Positions 23,505-36,895 of a stretch of DNA of 64,000 bases are shown here, in pieces. Below the pieces are notes generated by a model that was not told the origin of the DNA, searched no databases, and worked only from the letters and a program-made list of their open reading frames with translations. A program made the position numbers and the translations under genes. The stretch comes from Paulownia fortunei (taxonomy: Eukaryota; Streptophyta; Magnoliopsida; Lamiales; Paulowniaceae): positions 2,852,001 through 2,916,000 of the forward strand of contig CM033121.1 of assembly GCA_019321725.1 (NCBI GenBank), given 5' to 3'. Every line of letters begins with the position of its first letter. The stretch's first letter is position 1.

Positions 23505-26500
23505 TTTATTTTAAAACTACAAAGTATTACACAGCGATTCGTAATATATACAAAAAATAAAATATATTTTAATAATTCATTCATAACATATTATATGAAT
23601 ATAATACGAGTTTTAACTAAAAGACAATAAAATTGTTTGGTTTCTTGTCATTCTTTTCAAACTCAAGGTAGATTTAATGGAGTTAAAACTCTTTTAAATT
23701 TTAAATACCACGAGGCTATCTACTAATAATTATTGATTAGTTTGTTAAGTCTAAGTTATATTTGAAGCCATAACGTTATTAATATTCACCTATTTTGTAT
23801 TAAAGATGATTGGCGTTTTATATTTTTGCTTTTTGTTTTTATTTTTACTTATTTTTATTAAAATATGTAATATATTGAACAACTTACAAGATCTTTCCTA
23901 ATGGGAAAGAGAGCCTAATTTTTCCCAATTGTTTTACTAAATCCAGCTATTTTAGTAAAGCACATTAATCAGATATTGCAAAAAAGGATCAAATACTTAG
24001 GACCCAATTACCGATATTTTAACTAGGAAAAAGCCAACCAAAAAATAATAATAATAATAATTACATAGGATTTAAACCAACAATATTTTATACCACATTA
24101 ATTTATTTTTTTATGTAGTCCATCGTGCCCTACACGTAATCACATACTAAATTCAACTTAATTTGTCCGACTGCGATTGTTTTAACCTATATTTAATTTA
24201 TATTACAATATTTTATCACATTATTATCAGGTCGCTTTCAATCAATATTTTGATTTTTGTGGCACCATTTTCAATCAACAATCCAGAGTACACACGTGAT
24301 ATCATTAATACGATTCATTAGGTATTATGATTATGGGGAATCATAATTTTTAAAAATATACTAAATTTTTAATATTGATTTTTCATAAAAATTATAATTT
24401 AAAATATTAAATAAAAATTACACTTTTAAAGCGGTACAATAATAATTTGAGAGCTAAAAAAATCGTCAAAAATCAAACTGTTAATTTATACTTTAAAAGA
24501 ATAATTAAATAATTAACATATCGTACCAAATTATAATAATTAAACTGATTTTTTTTTATTCCAACTCACATCTCTCAATTTCAAAATTAAAGGTCATCTC
24601 ATCTAAATAAAACTAAATAAATAAGTAGAATATATAAAATGAGTTGAAATTTATGTATAACAATATAGTTATTTATTAGTACACGAAATATTATGTTATT
24701 ATTTTTAGGATGAATAATATAGTTTTATTTTCATGTTAAAGTAATTTTTTATATTAATATCTTAATTTTTTAGGATTTAATTATTTTTTTTTATTAGTAA
24801 AAATATCGTTAAATCATTCGTAACCACCTAAAATTGTTTAAAATCGTACTTTTGTTTTATTTGATAAAATTATAATTTAAAATTATTTTTCAATAAAATT
24901 GCACGTGATAATTTAATTTAAAATTAATAAAAAAATTATAAAATCATACTATAATCACCCCTAATTATGATACTTATTGAGTGCGTAATTAACTGAATGT
25001 GAAAATTGATTTTGAACTAAAATTTTCTATGCGTTGGCAACAATTAAGACAAAATTAATTATAGCCATCTTGCTATTTATAGCACTTAATTTCTGGTGTC
25101 ATATGTTTGGCTAATAATACCGTGTTTGTACACCTACAAACTACATTGGATTGCTATGCTTCCCCCACCAGAATTAAATGCATGCCAAGACAAATTTTAG
25201 TCGACCCCAACACATAACCAAACAGTCCTTCAAAGCATTTACACCATCTTACATCACCCCTCTTATATATGCTAAAGCAAAGAAGGCAAAACATGTAAAG
25301 TGATTTTTATTTTAAAAAAATGGAATTGAAATTAATTTGAACTATATTTGATGTGGTTGAAAATATGATGAGATAGTCTAGAAACTTAGATATAGGTTGG
25401 GTCCGACCTGCATCGAGAAGAAATCGTTAGGATAATGAAGAGGTTTCTCGATTAAAAATTTTCAATTGTAAGGTCAATTCAACATCTTTAAAAAATATAA
25501 AAATTTTACAATTTTTATTGTGAAAATAATAGAGAGTATATTTTTTTTCGACAAAATTGATAGAGTATTATAGCGGAGTTTAAGAACAGTGAATAAATCG
25601 TGCAGAAATATCGATAATAAATTGTATTACAATTTACTATACATATGTATGTGTTCCAGATATCATATTGAGCTCATGAACTCAAATTAGATCCAAGAGA
25701 TTAAATTTAAAAGATTCATTTAGATTATGAGTCGAAACAAAAATAAAACTCAATAGATTGAATTCATGAATTTTATAATATAATACACAAATTGAATTAT
25801 AATACTTAAACTAAACTCATTAGGGCATAAGGCCTAATCTCACGAAAATATATATATCAACACTATAAATACCCCTAATGTTTATTGAAAGCTAAGTTAT
25901 GCACTTATATACTTTTAAAATTTTTGATTTGTAATTTACTTGTTTGGAAACTGACTTGAGTGTCAAAGTATTTTCATTAGGTCAACTTCTGACACTTCTA
26001 ACGACTTTTTATGATGCACGCAATGATTCACGTTATACACACTTCCAAATAGAAATAAAAAAAAAAAATGGTAGCACGTTACTTATCAAATAATCTTTTA
26101 TTTTATTCTTTATTATCCTTGAAATTTACCATAATGTTAGGGTATTTCACATTTTTTTTTGTTTGAATTCTAAATTCAAATAGAATGAGAAGACATTCAA
26201 GTTGCTCATTGCTATTTTAAAAAAAAAATAAAAATTCAAAGTTCATAATATTCTTTTTTTTTTTAACCTGGCACCAACAACACAAGACTCATATTTAAAA
26301 TCCAACCAAGTCTTCCAAGTACAACGTCGTGCTCGCTTGTAGCCAAATTGCAATGTAGCTGTCTGGATTCCCATGCCCTAGATTGTCAACATAGTCATTA
26401 CGCAAGCCATCCGGGCTATTATCGTCACTAACATTTATCTAGATGTGCGTATATTTCTTATTCGGGAAATGTCTTCCCGACAGTCTGTGAGATAAGATAT

Positions 26501-27638
26501 TCTCACAGACAATTTTTAGCCACAGTCTAATTCCATTAGGAAAGACGTGTTCAGTTTTTTTATGAATTTTTTTAATCAAAGGTCAATTGTACTATCATCA
26601 TTATCTCTGCACATTTATTTATTTATTTTTGTGTGTGGGAATAATTAAGAATTGTGACTCCACAACTTAATAAGTACGTTAAACTTATTCATTTATTTAT
26701 TAATAAATTAATTATAGCCGCATATATTAGAATCATATGTTAAATAATATTTATTGGGATACTATTAGACTGTGAGATTGGATCTTATAGTCACATGTTA
26801 AACTAGCACTGCTCTTTTTCTTTTTCTTTTTTTTTTTTAAAATTTTTTATTAGTCAAAACTACCATGTCTATATCTAAGGATGATTTCCACTTCCCTACT
26901 CTAATTTGAGGCAATCTAATACTTGTATTTCTCACAAATTTTGTAGAGACTACTTTTAATAATTTAAGTGTACTTTCCATTTTTTAAATTCAATAAAATT
27001 AGGAGTCAATATAGTATTTTGATAATTACTTTACATATTAATTATCATTTCAAGTCAATCGAAAATAAGGGTACGAATTTAAAGAGAATTAAAAATCAAT
27101 CAATATTTTTATTTTTTAAAATAAAAATAATAATAAAATACATAAAAATATCACCATGCAAGTTATATGAATATCAACGAGCAAGTAGTTTTATTTATTA
27201 CTATTCAAAACAAAATTTGATCATTTTTAAAATACACGTTATATCTAAATTAATACCTTAAGTATATCCAAATTTGAAATTTGATCATTTTCCAAAATGC
27301 ATTTATAAGTTCAATATTTAAATTAATACCTTAGACAAGAAAATAATTTAGCTTATTTGTCAAGTTAGTAGAATTGTCTTTTATTTTTCCAAAGAGATGA
27401 CTTTTTTAAGAAACCTAAAACGAAAACAAGAAAATCAGAGTTTACTTGCACCGGAAACTAGAAACTTAACAAAAAGCCAGAGCGACGACTTTTAATCGAA
27501 GTTTCAGAAAATAGAGACACAAAAGCTCCGACTTAAACAGAACGGCTTTTTCTCTCTGTACCAGCAGCAACTTATTTTTATTTTCCCGAAGGTTAAACCA
27601 TCCCAAAGGAAGAAATCAAGGTCAAAACAAGAATCCAA

Positions 27639-30600
27639 ATGGCTGAAAACGAACCACCACTTCCACCGCCACAGTCTTCGTCTAAGCCTCCGGCGCCGAC
27701 GGTCAGGCTGCCGCCGAGAAGTTCGGTTGAGAGCTTGTTTATGGGTGGGGCGGGGGTGAGCCCGGGCCCGATGACTTTGGTGTCCAGCTTCTTTGCTGAA
27801 AATGACCCTGACAACGACTGCCGCTCGTTTTCTCAGCTTCTCGCCGGCGCCATGTCGTCTCCCACCGCTGTGCCGAACGTTAGGCAGAGTTTTGTTCAGC
27901 CGGAGGCGGAGAGTAGGGGGGGAGGTGATGGGAGTGGGGAGTTTAGGTTTCAGCAGAATAGGCCGGCGGGATTAGTGGTGTCGCAGCAGCCGGGAATGTT
28001 TACGATTCCGCCGGGGTTGAGTCCTGCTAGCTTGCTCGATTCGCCGGGATTTTTCCCATCTTCGCAGGTATTTGATGGAGGTTTTTTTCGTAGTTTTGTT
28101 TGATTTTAGATTATTTTTTGGCGTTTAAAGTTGATTGATGTGTTTATATGCGTATATGTATTTGTTTTTGGTGCTGTTCTCGTGGAATTGTAACGCGGAC
28201 ATGATAAAATGGATTGGTGTTAGGATTAGAAAATGGTATGTTTATGTTGATGTCTTGATGACTAATTGGTTTATAAGAAAAATGAATTGGAAAAAGGGTT
28301 CTTTTTGGGGTAAAATAGTGGAGCGTGTGAAGGAAAAAATGGTGTAATCTAAGGCAATAATTGTTAAATCTTTGTGTTGAGGAGTTACGTAGTTTACTAG
28401 CAATGAGATAAGGGGTTAAGTTGTTTTATGTTCTTTTATGCGCAACAAAAGATTTGGTTTGCTTGGAATTTGCGGGAAATTGAGGAAATTGGGAGCATAA
28501 TAGAATTGTGGGGTATTATTGCCTTTTATAGGGTGGTTATAAATATTGGTTTGGCATGCAATCCAAGCAGAAATTTTCTGTTTATCCTCTTTTCATACAT
28601 AGTTCATGCATTGCATTATAGATAAGGAGTTGCTTGAAATATCATGCGATTCGGTAAACAGGATAGAGAATCCATCGATGCTAGTAATTCTTTTAGGAAC
28701 TGACTTATAGTAGGATTTTTTTTATCCTTCTTGATGTGTAAATGATCAAAACTGCTGCTGGGGATTTTTCATTAAGGACCCTTAGTTACGGCCATCAGCT
28801 GTCTGGAAATATAGGTTGCTATTGTTGTTCATCCTGACTTTGGTTTCAATATGCACGGAAATTACCATACAGCCCTTTGTATCTATTGCCATCTGAAGAG
28901 ACTACTTTTGTGCATGAAATGCTGAAATAATGAGGTGCAAGAAATATGAGTAAACATAATCACGGCATCATCACCTGCAGGGACTACAATTTTTTTATCA
29001 CCACAGGATTTCACACTCGTCACCATGTCACAAGCTGTATGACCTTTATATGGTATAGACTACTGAAAGTAAGAGGGTTGAGAAGGAAAGAGAAGAGGAT
29101 TCCATTCTGGGGGAAATCTTTGGCCTCTTGCTTTATTTTTTTTTCCCAATTTTTTTAACTTTAAATCTCTATTATATATTACATGATTTCGTGGACAAAT
29201 AATTGTTTTATATCCTTAGGTGCTCCTTTATTATATTATTATTTCTCCTTTTCCTACTTTCTGTGGATATTGGTTTTTCTTTCTTATATGATGATGGTGA
29301 ATATCAATATATTCTGTTGGGAAATCAAGTGTCATCATGGTAGAAGGACTTCCATATCCCTGGTTGCATCGCATTGCTGGTTTCTCAGCCCTTTTGATTT
29401 ATACAGTGACCAATTTGGTCCTGAGCACTGTCCACCAATTCAAATGATTATTGTACTGGAAACTTGGGGAAATTTTGAGCATCGGTGGATGTAATTGCTA
29501 GGCAGGATGATTCTGTATGAAACCTGTGGAAATGATTCTTTCCTTGTAATCTAAACTGTAAGGAAAATTTGAGTAGAAGTTCGGGAGTCATTTAGCGGCA
29601 GCATATCTCTGCGGAATTAGAGTTTTAGTATTTGAAGTTTAAAAAGTGCATCTAATTTTCTACCTTGAAAATATTTCTTAACTTCTTGGAATTGTGAATT
29701 TGCTCCTGTTTTAACTATTTATTTGTGATTTTTTTACTTGAAATAGGGTCCATTGGGAATATCACATCAACATTTTCTGGCTCAGATAACTGCTCAGGCT
29801 CAGGCCCAAGCGCAGATGCACATCCAGTCTGAATACCCATCTTTATCAGCAGCTCCTGCTTCATCTCTTCCGCAGCTGCAACCTCATCCTTCCAATGCGT
29901 CTTTGCAACAGAATATACCTCCTTCTATGCCAGATCGTAACATCATTAAGGAGTCATCTGAGGTTTCTCACTCTGATCAGAAATCTCAACCTCCTAACTT
30001 CATTGTTGATAAACCTGCTGATGATGGATACAATTGGCGGAAGTATGGGCAGAAGCAGGTGAAGGGCAGCGAATACCCTCGAAGCTATTATAAATGTACT
30101 CATCCAAATTGTCCAGTCAAGAAGAAAGTTGAACGGTCTCTTGATGGTCAAATAACTGAGATCATATATAAAGGCCAACACAACCATCCCCCACCCAATA
30201 AGCATGCAAAAGATAACCCAGATGGAACCGTGAATAATCAGGGACACTCTGAATTGGGGTCTGAGGGTCAGACAGGAAATCTGAAGAAGCCTAATGAGGG
30301 GGTGCCTTCTACCAAAGATCAGGAATCTAGCCAAGTTACACCTGAACATATATCAGGATCAAGTGACAGTGAAGAAGTGGGTGATGCTGAAACTAGAGTA
30401 AATGGAAGAGACGAGGATGAACCCGGATCCAAAAGAAGGTAATAGTAGTTTCAAAGTATGGAAGTCTTACAATTGATCATTTTTGTCTTTTGAATAAGTA
30501 TTTCATGTTGAAACATTGACAGGAATATCGAGGTTCAGACTTCAGAACAAGCATCATCCCATCGAACTGTTACAGAGCCTAGGATCATTGTTCAGACGAC

Positions 30601-31399
30601 AAGTGAAGTTGACCTCTTAGATGACGGTTATAGGTGGCGAAAATATGGCCAGAAGGTTGTTAAAGGGAACCCTTACCCAAGGTGAAACATTTTTTCTCAT
30701 TGCTGTTTCACTATTAAATTCCGACTTTGTTCTGAAGATATTGTGATAATTCAAATAGTTTGCTGGCTTTACCAAGGAAAAAATAAGTGGAGTCTATTCC
30801 TTTGATATTGCTTATTGCCGAACCTATTGTAATAGAATCCAGTTGTTTGCCGTTTGCAATTTCAGTCATTATTAGCTTAGTCTTTTAATATGAGTTGACT
30901 GCTATCTACCCTGCTAGATTGTGGCTAACTTTAAAGTGCCAATTGATCAGTCACCATGGCTGAAAAATTGACTGTTTGGAAAATATTTTACTTGCATAGG
31001 TTTGCTTTTGGGGTGCTATATTTTACTGTGTGGAGGTTGTCATGTTGATGATCTACCATGTCTCACTGCATCTGTTCATTCTTCTACTTTTTTCAGAGTC
31101 ATTTTGCTTGTGTTTGCAGAAGCTACTACAAATGCACTAACCCAGGGTGCAATGTCCGGAAGCATGTGGAAAGGGCTGCAAGTGACCCAAAAGCTGTCAT
31201 AACAACATACGAGGGAAAGCACAACCATGATGTACCTGCTGCTAAGACCAGCAACCATAACACTGCCAATGCTGCTTCACAGTTGAGACCACACAATGCA
31301 GTAATTGATAGACAAATGGCAAATAGAAGGATGCAATTTGGAAACAATGAACAGCAGCCTGTAGCGCTTCTCCGTTTTAAGGAAGAACAGATAACATAG
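27639..31399 (+). CDS. Group I WRKY transcription factor, WRKY3/WRKY4-like
   Basis: Four exons, 27639-28067, 29747-30438, 30523-30681 and 31120-31399, encode about 519 residues. Two WRKY domains define group I: WRKYGQK at about 240-246 followed by a CX4C and HNH zinc site, and a second WRKYGQK at about 412-418 with its own C-C-H-H set ([11 protein letters not shown] and KHNH). WRKY proteins bind W-box DNA (TTGAC core) in the nucleus; the C-terminal domain does most of the binding. The N-terminus has [25 protein letters not shown] and [15 protein letters not shown]-rich blocks that in this clade are MAP-kinase targets. Exon 2 opens with a QA repeat ([12 protein letters not shown]). The intron after NPYPR in the second domain is at the position conserved in this group. 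The end [11 protein letters not shown] also resembles WRKY3/4. I infer a role in defence or stress transcription. Confidence 0.95.
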
Positions 31400-32997
31400 C
31401 TCTCTCACAAAGTGACTTGGGAGGGAACAGGTAACGAATAAGCTAGCATGATGATGGAAGTACTTTTAGTGTAGATCCATTTTGCTGTTTGCTTGAGCTA
31501 TGAGTTTGATCCAGGTTATATTCACTTGACAGAAACATACAAAAGATAGGAACTAGGTAATACACATCACTAGCACAATTAAATACAGAACCATGAGTCG
31601 AATAGGACTGTTTGTATATTTCAACAATAGAGAATAGTGCTTTGTAATGTTATTGTTATGTGCATTCTTTCTGTAAATTATTTTCTACTGATATTATCAT
31701 ATTGTGAAACCCTTGTATTTGAAAATAAAGATGGATCAATCTCAGAAGTGAAGTGAAGGTGTTACTTTTGGATTCTTGTCATTTTCTTTTGCTTTTTCAC
31801 TTTTTCTTCTTATCCTTCACTATAAGATACTTATGAGTAGGATTATCTGGGAAAAGATAGTCAAGTTATGCTTGATCTAGTTGCTCTGCTCAATAAACAG
31901 TGCTATTAGGTATTACAGGCGCTGTTATCAATATCCGTTTGCTGTAAAAATAAACATTTCTTATTTTCTACTTTTATAATGCCCCTGGGAAATGACGGGT
32001 CATTCTATAGTAATTGGGTGCAAATTACAGTCGACTGCTGGCCACTCGAATTACCTCCCATCCCCCTTAATTCAAAGGTGGTGGGCACCTGGGAAAGGAC
32101 AAGAACTAAGGATTAAACGTCTTCAATGACATTCAAGACATGGGAGACGTCACACCCCAGTTATCGACAAACATATAAAGTAACTCATTAGATGGTCATG
32201 TGACTTGACTGCATTTGTGCTCACAGAAAGTTGCACGTAAAATCATTTTATGCCCTTGTGTTAAACCACCAACCCCATCTTGTTCTGAAAACTTGGCAAT
32301 ATCCAATGACTGAATCGCACGCACTGATGGTGTTTTGGATCTTTCTTCATCTGTTTTCAATATGGAGTTAACTGTTAACTGTTTTACTTCTAATAATCGC
32401 ATAGCTCATTCTGTACATTAAAACATGTGCACTGTTTGTATCACTCTGATTTTTTGCAGAGTAACGTTACTGAGTACACAAATTACATATTTAACAAGTT
32501 GTATATAATTGTTAATTATTTAAAATCATAATCCAACATGTGGGCAAATTTGTCATTTTATTCTCTAGTCAAAGTTCCAACTAAATTGGAGAACTTGAGC
32601 TGCATCTTTGAAGTAAGAAAAATTTGAGAAAAAAGAGATTCATAGGATGATGACAAATGATGTGTGTGTGTGTGTGTGTGTTTTCAGATTTAAGACATTA
32701 TCAAAAAAGATTTGTTCTGACTATTTTCCAAGCAAGAAATGCAAAGAACCGGAATAAAGAATTATGAGGCCCTCATCTACATACAGATGAGTGTATATAG
32801 AGAGAATAGAACTTGCTGCTTCAGTACCTGACTGCACAATCTTTCCACACAGTCAAGCTTACTGAATATTAGCTTTTCTGCTTATTCTTTTTCTCATCAA
32901 CCCCATCAATAAATCACCAAAACTATCGGTCTCTAATGCGTTCTTGAGGCTTAAATGTTCGTTTCTTGGACGCATCAACTCTAGCTTTCCTCCCAGC
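31400..32997. other. Convergent intergenic DNA between WRKY and the EDR2-like gene
   Basis: 3' flank of both genes. The first 350 bases look like WRKY 3' untranslated sequence, with AATAAA at about 31725. A less AT-rich patch at 31980-32170 has no ORF I recognise. A TG microsatellite lies at about 32662-32680. No other feature is visible. Confidence 0.55.
32662..32680. repeat. TG dinucleotide microsatellite
   Basis: About nine TG units in the intergenic region downstream of WRKY. Confidence 0.85.
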
Positions 32998-35900
32998 TTA
33001 TTCATCTTTCATAGTTACAAGTGTCGGCATCTGGCCAAGATTAACAAAATCTATTTTGTTCAGTCGCACGCAGCACAAAACTTTCTCTGGCAGTTCCTCA
33101 GGGGTTTGTGCCTGCAGTCATCAGAAGTTGATAAATTTTATGGAAGAGTGATGGTTTGCCCATTACTGTCCTAATGTTATAATCATAGAGATCTGTGTTT
33201 TCTACTCGTTTCATCTTTTTGGTACAACAGACCTATTTTATACATGTTATGCTGCGTGAAAAGGTAAGAGCTCAACCCAAGAGAGAAGTAATAAAAGAAC
33301 CACCTGAATTGTCAATCCCAGATCAAGTATCCCATGTTTCAAGCGTTCTCGAAATGCTTGAAGTCCTTTCCTAGATATATAGCTGAACCGATGTACATCA
33401 AGGTCAATTTCAAAGTAATTTGGTCCCTGCAAACACAAGAATCAATTAGATATCACACTGGAAGCAGTTGAGTGTTCTTGAATTGTTGCTCTATTAGCTC
33501 ATATTCTTCAATGATGATCTATCCTGTGGCAACAATGTTCATTTCTGAAGCCAGAAGGCTTTATCACAATGATCCCTTCTATCCTCCAATGAAGTTTCCA
33601 GAGGAAAATAATGATGGATCTTGAATTGCTGCAAGACATACCTTGTAGAAAGCATGTTGCGGACGTGAAAGCACTGGCTTATCTTTATACGCCTGTAGAA
33701 GCTTTCTTTCTGCAGAACTCAAACCAAGGTCTTCAGGATTTACAGGATTGACCATGATTTTTAGCCTTTCTCTGTAAGGAACAACAGTTTCCTTTGCAAA
33801 ACCTTTCACGGTTTCCATCTCATTTACGATGAATCTCTGCAGCAAAAAAACCAAGTCAGGCAGGCAATCAACCAGATTTTGCAAATGGGATCAAGTCATT
33901 TCGGGTGCTTGAACGATTTCATGCAAGTTTTTCCTCATATAACAACTAAATAGCTCTTCAACAATTGGGGTGATAACTGCTTGGTGGTTTTAATTTCTAT
34001 GTCGATCAACTTTACTGTGTCATTCTCATTTGCTGCTTTCTGGTAAAGACTTAAAGATCACTCTTGCACTAACATTTCCACAACCACACAGAAAATGGTA
34101 AAATAAGAAAAAAAAATCGAAATCTTATGATCTTTCCCCAAGAAGGTAAAAGGTGTGAATAACAAACCACATGAACCAGTATGTAAATCGAGTTTAGTAA
34201 TCATTCAATACCTTTAAAGTGTCCAAAAATTTTGGAGAAGTTTCTCTGTCAAAATCTTCAGACACTTTGAAATATACTACAAGGCTCATCCCTTCCCCAT
34301 CACTATCTCCAAGAAACATGGAAGCAGGATAAGCAGGAAGCTGCCATAAAAAATAATAGCTCATTTTTCTGTAAAAAATTATTGATTATACCAACCATAA
34401 ACCAAATCTGCATTGGTTCTCTCTCTCTCTCTCTGTCTCCCTTAAATTTAGCATGGCAGTGAAAGCAGGTTACTTCAACTCTTCTTATCAACAAGTAACA
34501 GAGCTATATAAATGGTAAAACAGTAGGCAAATTCACAAAATTACTACTTCCAGAAAACTAGAAAAACCTCAAAAACAAATGTGGTACCTGTATATTGACA
34601 ATCAGTAGGGAAGGCACTTCATGGTGTGAGTTGACACAGGGAAGTTCAATGTGCTCTGCGATATGATGTATCTTCCGGGGGCAGGCAAATAAGTCGACGC
34701 CAATAGGCAAGTATGGGCTGTAATTGGCTGCAGGATATTTCTTTTTATCTCTGCACCAGGAAATATAATTCTATGTGAAACAAAGCTAAAAACTCATCAA
34801 ACTAGTTCAAATAAGTAGATGATAATGAATGGTAACCAGAAAGCATGCCTGAAATAATTTTCTCCCCGCAGCTTAAAGGCAGAAGGTGCAACAGGGCACC
34901 AACAGCCTTGAGCTGGCTTCTCCTCCATTGAGCGTGGTATGAGGACCCCTGCTCTTGGATTATATAAATATCTCTTAGATGAACCTATAGAAATACTCAT
35001 ATTATTAGTGTTCTCTTGCTGAAGAACTCGTTTAAGTATAGAAAATTAGATAAGCACGTGTTTTTTGGTCAGCGATATCGAACATCAAAGCAAACTAGTG
35101 TTATAAAATGGGAGAATTGAACATAGACAGGATACATAGTATTTCTGATGCAACCTTGCATGAAAGGAGAAACAGTCAAAAGCAGCCATGTATAGTTGAT
35201 CTAAGTGTATACAGTGTTTGATGTCGAATAAATGCAACTGGCAATTAGTTGAAAATTGTTCAAGGCTCATATAATAATTTAGGATGTGATAACATTCATA
35301 TATGGAGCAAGTCACGATAAGGTTAAGGTTATTTATCTCAATAATCCTAGCAAATTGTCACTTATTCAGCATGTGAAATTTAACTTACAGAACTCAGTTG
35401 GAACATCTCCATCATGAAGTTTCCTCTTTACTGCAACCACAGTAACTGCTGACTTTCTTCTTTTAGATGTTGAGCCTCCTTGGCATGATGGAGACTGTTT
35501 CATGTCAGAGACATTCGCTGAAGGACGGACCTGAGCTAAGCAAGACTCCAACTTCATTTCTTCAGTTTTATCTGCAGAATGCTGTAAATCTACTTTCATA
35601 CAGGTACATGTTTCACCAGCTTTTGTCAAGATTGAAAGATCAGTGTTTTGTGTGTCTGTAGTTGGATACACAGAGTCTTCTTCTTTATGTTCCTCAAAGT
35701 CCAAAGTATCCTTAATTTTACCGAACTCGACTTGATTACACCCACAGTCAGTAAAGCATGAGTTCGTCTCATTCAGAGTCATTTGACCATTTATTGCACT
35801 CTCAGTTGGACTGTCCAAGGATGTGAAACCATCTGAAAGCAAAGGTAAAAAAACACACAAAATATATTACTTAATAGGTGATAAGTTAAATAAAAATACG

Positions 35901-36895
35901 AAATATTCAAAATTACCTCCAGCGATGCTAATAAAGTCTTCATCAGTATCAGAATCAAGGACACTTAGAGAGTCAAACCATTGTTCCTCTTGCCATATTT
36001 CTGCTAAAAGAATAGACAAGAAAAGAAAAGGTTTATCCTATTAGAAATACTGTGCTTATCTTTGAATAACTGTAAGATAATAAAATTATGACAGAAACTA
36101 TTAAGTGGTGACAATAAAATGTACTAACTTATTGAGTGAAAATGTAGAGAAACAAAGAGGAATACACCATTAGAGGAAAGATTCATCCAATGAATAGACA
36201 AAAGAAGAGATCTCTTAGTTTCAGTTAAATTTTTCTCCTATCAACCTCACATATCCTATCTTTAATTGCTATAACGTAAAAGAGGCAAGTGGTCTTCATT
36301 TTACTTGGATCTTCCTAGGTATTTCAACAAATAAACAAAGTTTCCAGACGAAGTTTTGACATGACAAGTGCATTCGTTTTATAAGTTTGTTCGTATTCCT
36401 TGGTTTTTGCCTAATGTTAGCTGTCTTCTATGTTGGAAAGTTTTCACATTTCATCTTGCACTCTATACGAAAAGCCCACATATTTACGTTGATAGTAATA
36501 GTCAATACTAAATGCTCGTATGTTTGTGACTACTCTTTCCACAAACACAAATCATAGGGTTAAATTTGCATAAGAAAACCAAGAGCTGCAAGTGAGTTTA
36601 GGAAAGGAACCCTACTGTTTGCACCAACTTGATTGTGGTCCCGTTGCACCTGGGGAAGGAAAGTGAGACTCTGCACCTCAGACCTCCTGCAGATTGTTGT
36701 CTCACCATTTTGAATATCCACCAAAACAAATTCTTGGACAGAAAATTCACTGGCATAAACTTCCTCATCTGTATGGTGGTCTACAGGTGCAATTGAACTT
36801 GAGGGAGCTATCTTTCGGCGAAATTTACATGACTTGTAGAAGTGCTTCGCCTTTGATTTTAACTTCTTATTGGGCTTTGAGACGCAGCCACCCAT
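32998..36895 (-). CDS. EDR2-like protein with DUF1336 (EDR2_C) domain, predicted lipid-anchored
   Basis: Nine exons (high to low): 36616-36895, 35917-36003, 35389-35832, 34849-34984, 34588-34750, 34212-34340, 33642-33836, 33304-33426 and 32998-33111. They join in frame to about 556 residues. The first residues, [11 protein letters not shown], are a classic N-myristoylation signal (Gly2) with a neighbouring cysteine for S-acylation and a following basic run ([18 protein letters not shown]), so membrane anchoring is likely. Residues 94-270 are acidic and low in order with a basic patch (TSKRRK...VKRK). Residues 271-556 are the DUF1336 domain: [87 protein letters not shown] and LDLGLTIQ. In EDR2 this domain follows PH and START domains; here neither is present. 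Intron 4 begins GC rather than GT. Biochemical function is unknown. Confidence 0.92.

Larger units (their letters stand above)
21340..27638. other. AT-rich gene-free zone between NLR pseudogene and WRKY
   Basis: About 6.3 kb with no recognisable gene on either strand. It contains a TA microsatellite near 22269-22298, one copy of a dispersed repeat (23118-23504), an AAT run near 24043-24061, a block ending ATCACCCCTAATTATG near 24960 that may be a hAT-type MITE end, and many A/T runs. The last 150 bases are less AT-rich and are the probable WRKY leader. Confidence 0.6.

Noticed and set aside
24300..24970. Possible hAT MITE ending ATCACCCCTA
   Set aside because: The right end resembles a TAGGGGTG-type terminus, and a similar end occurs near 41810, but no matching left terminus or target duplication was found for either.
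29954..30349. 131-codon minus-strand ORF
   Set aside because: Exactly opposite WRKY exon 2; codon pattern explained by the WRKY frame.
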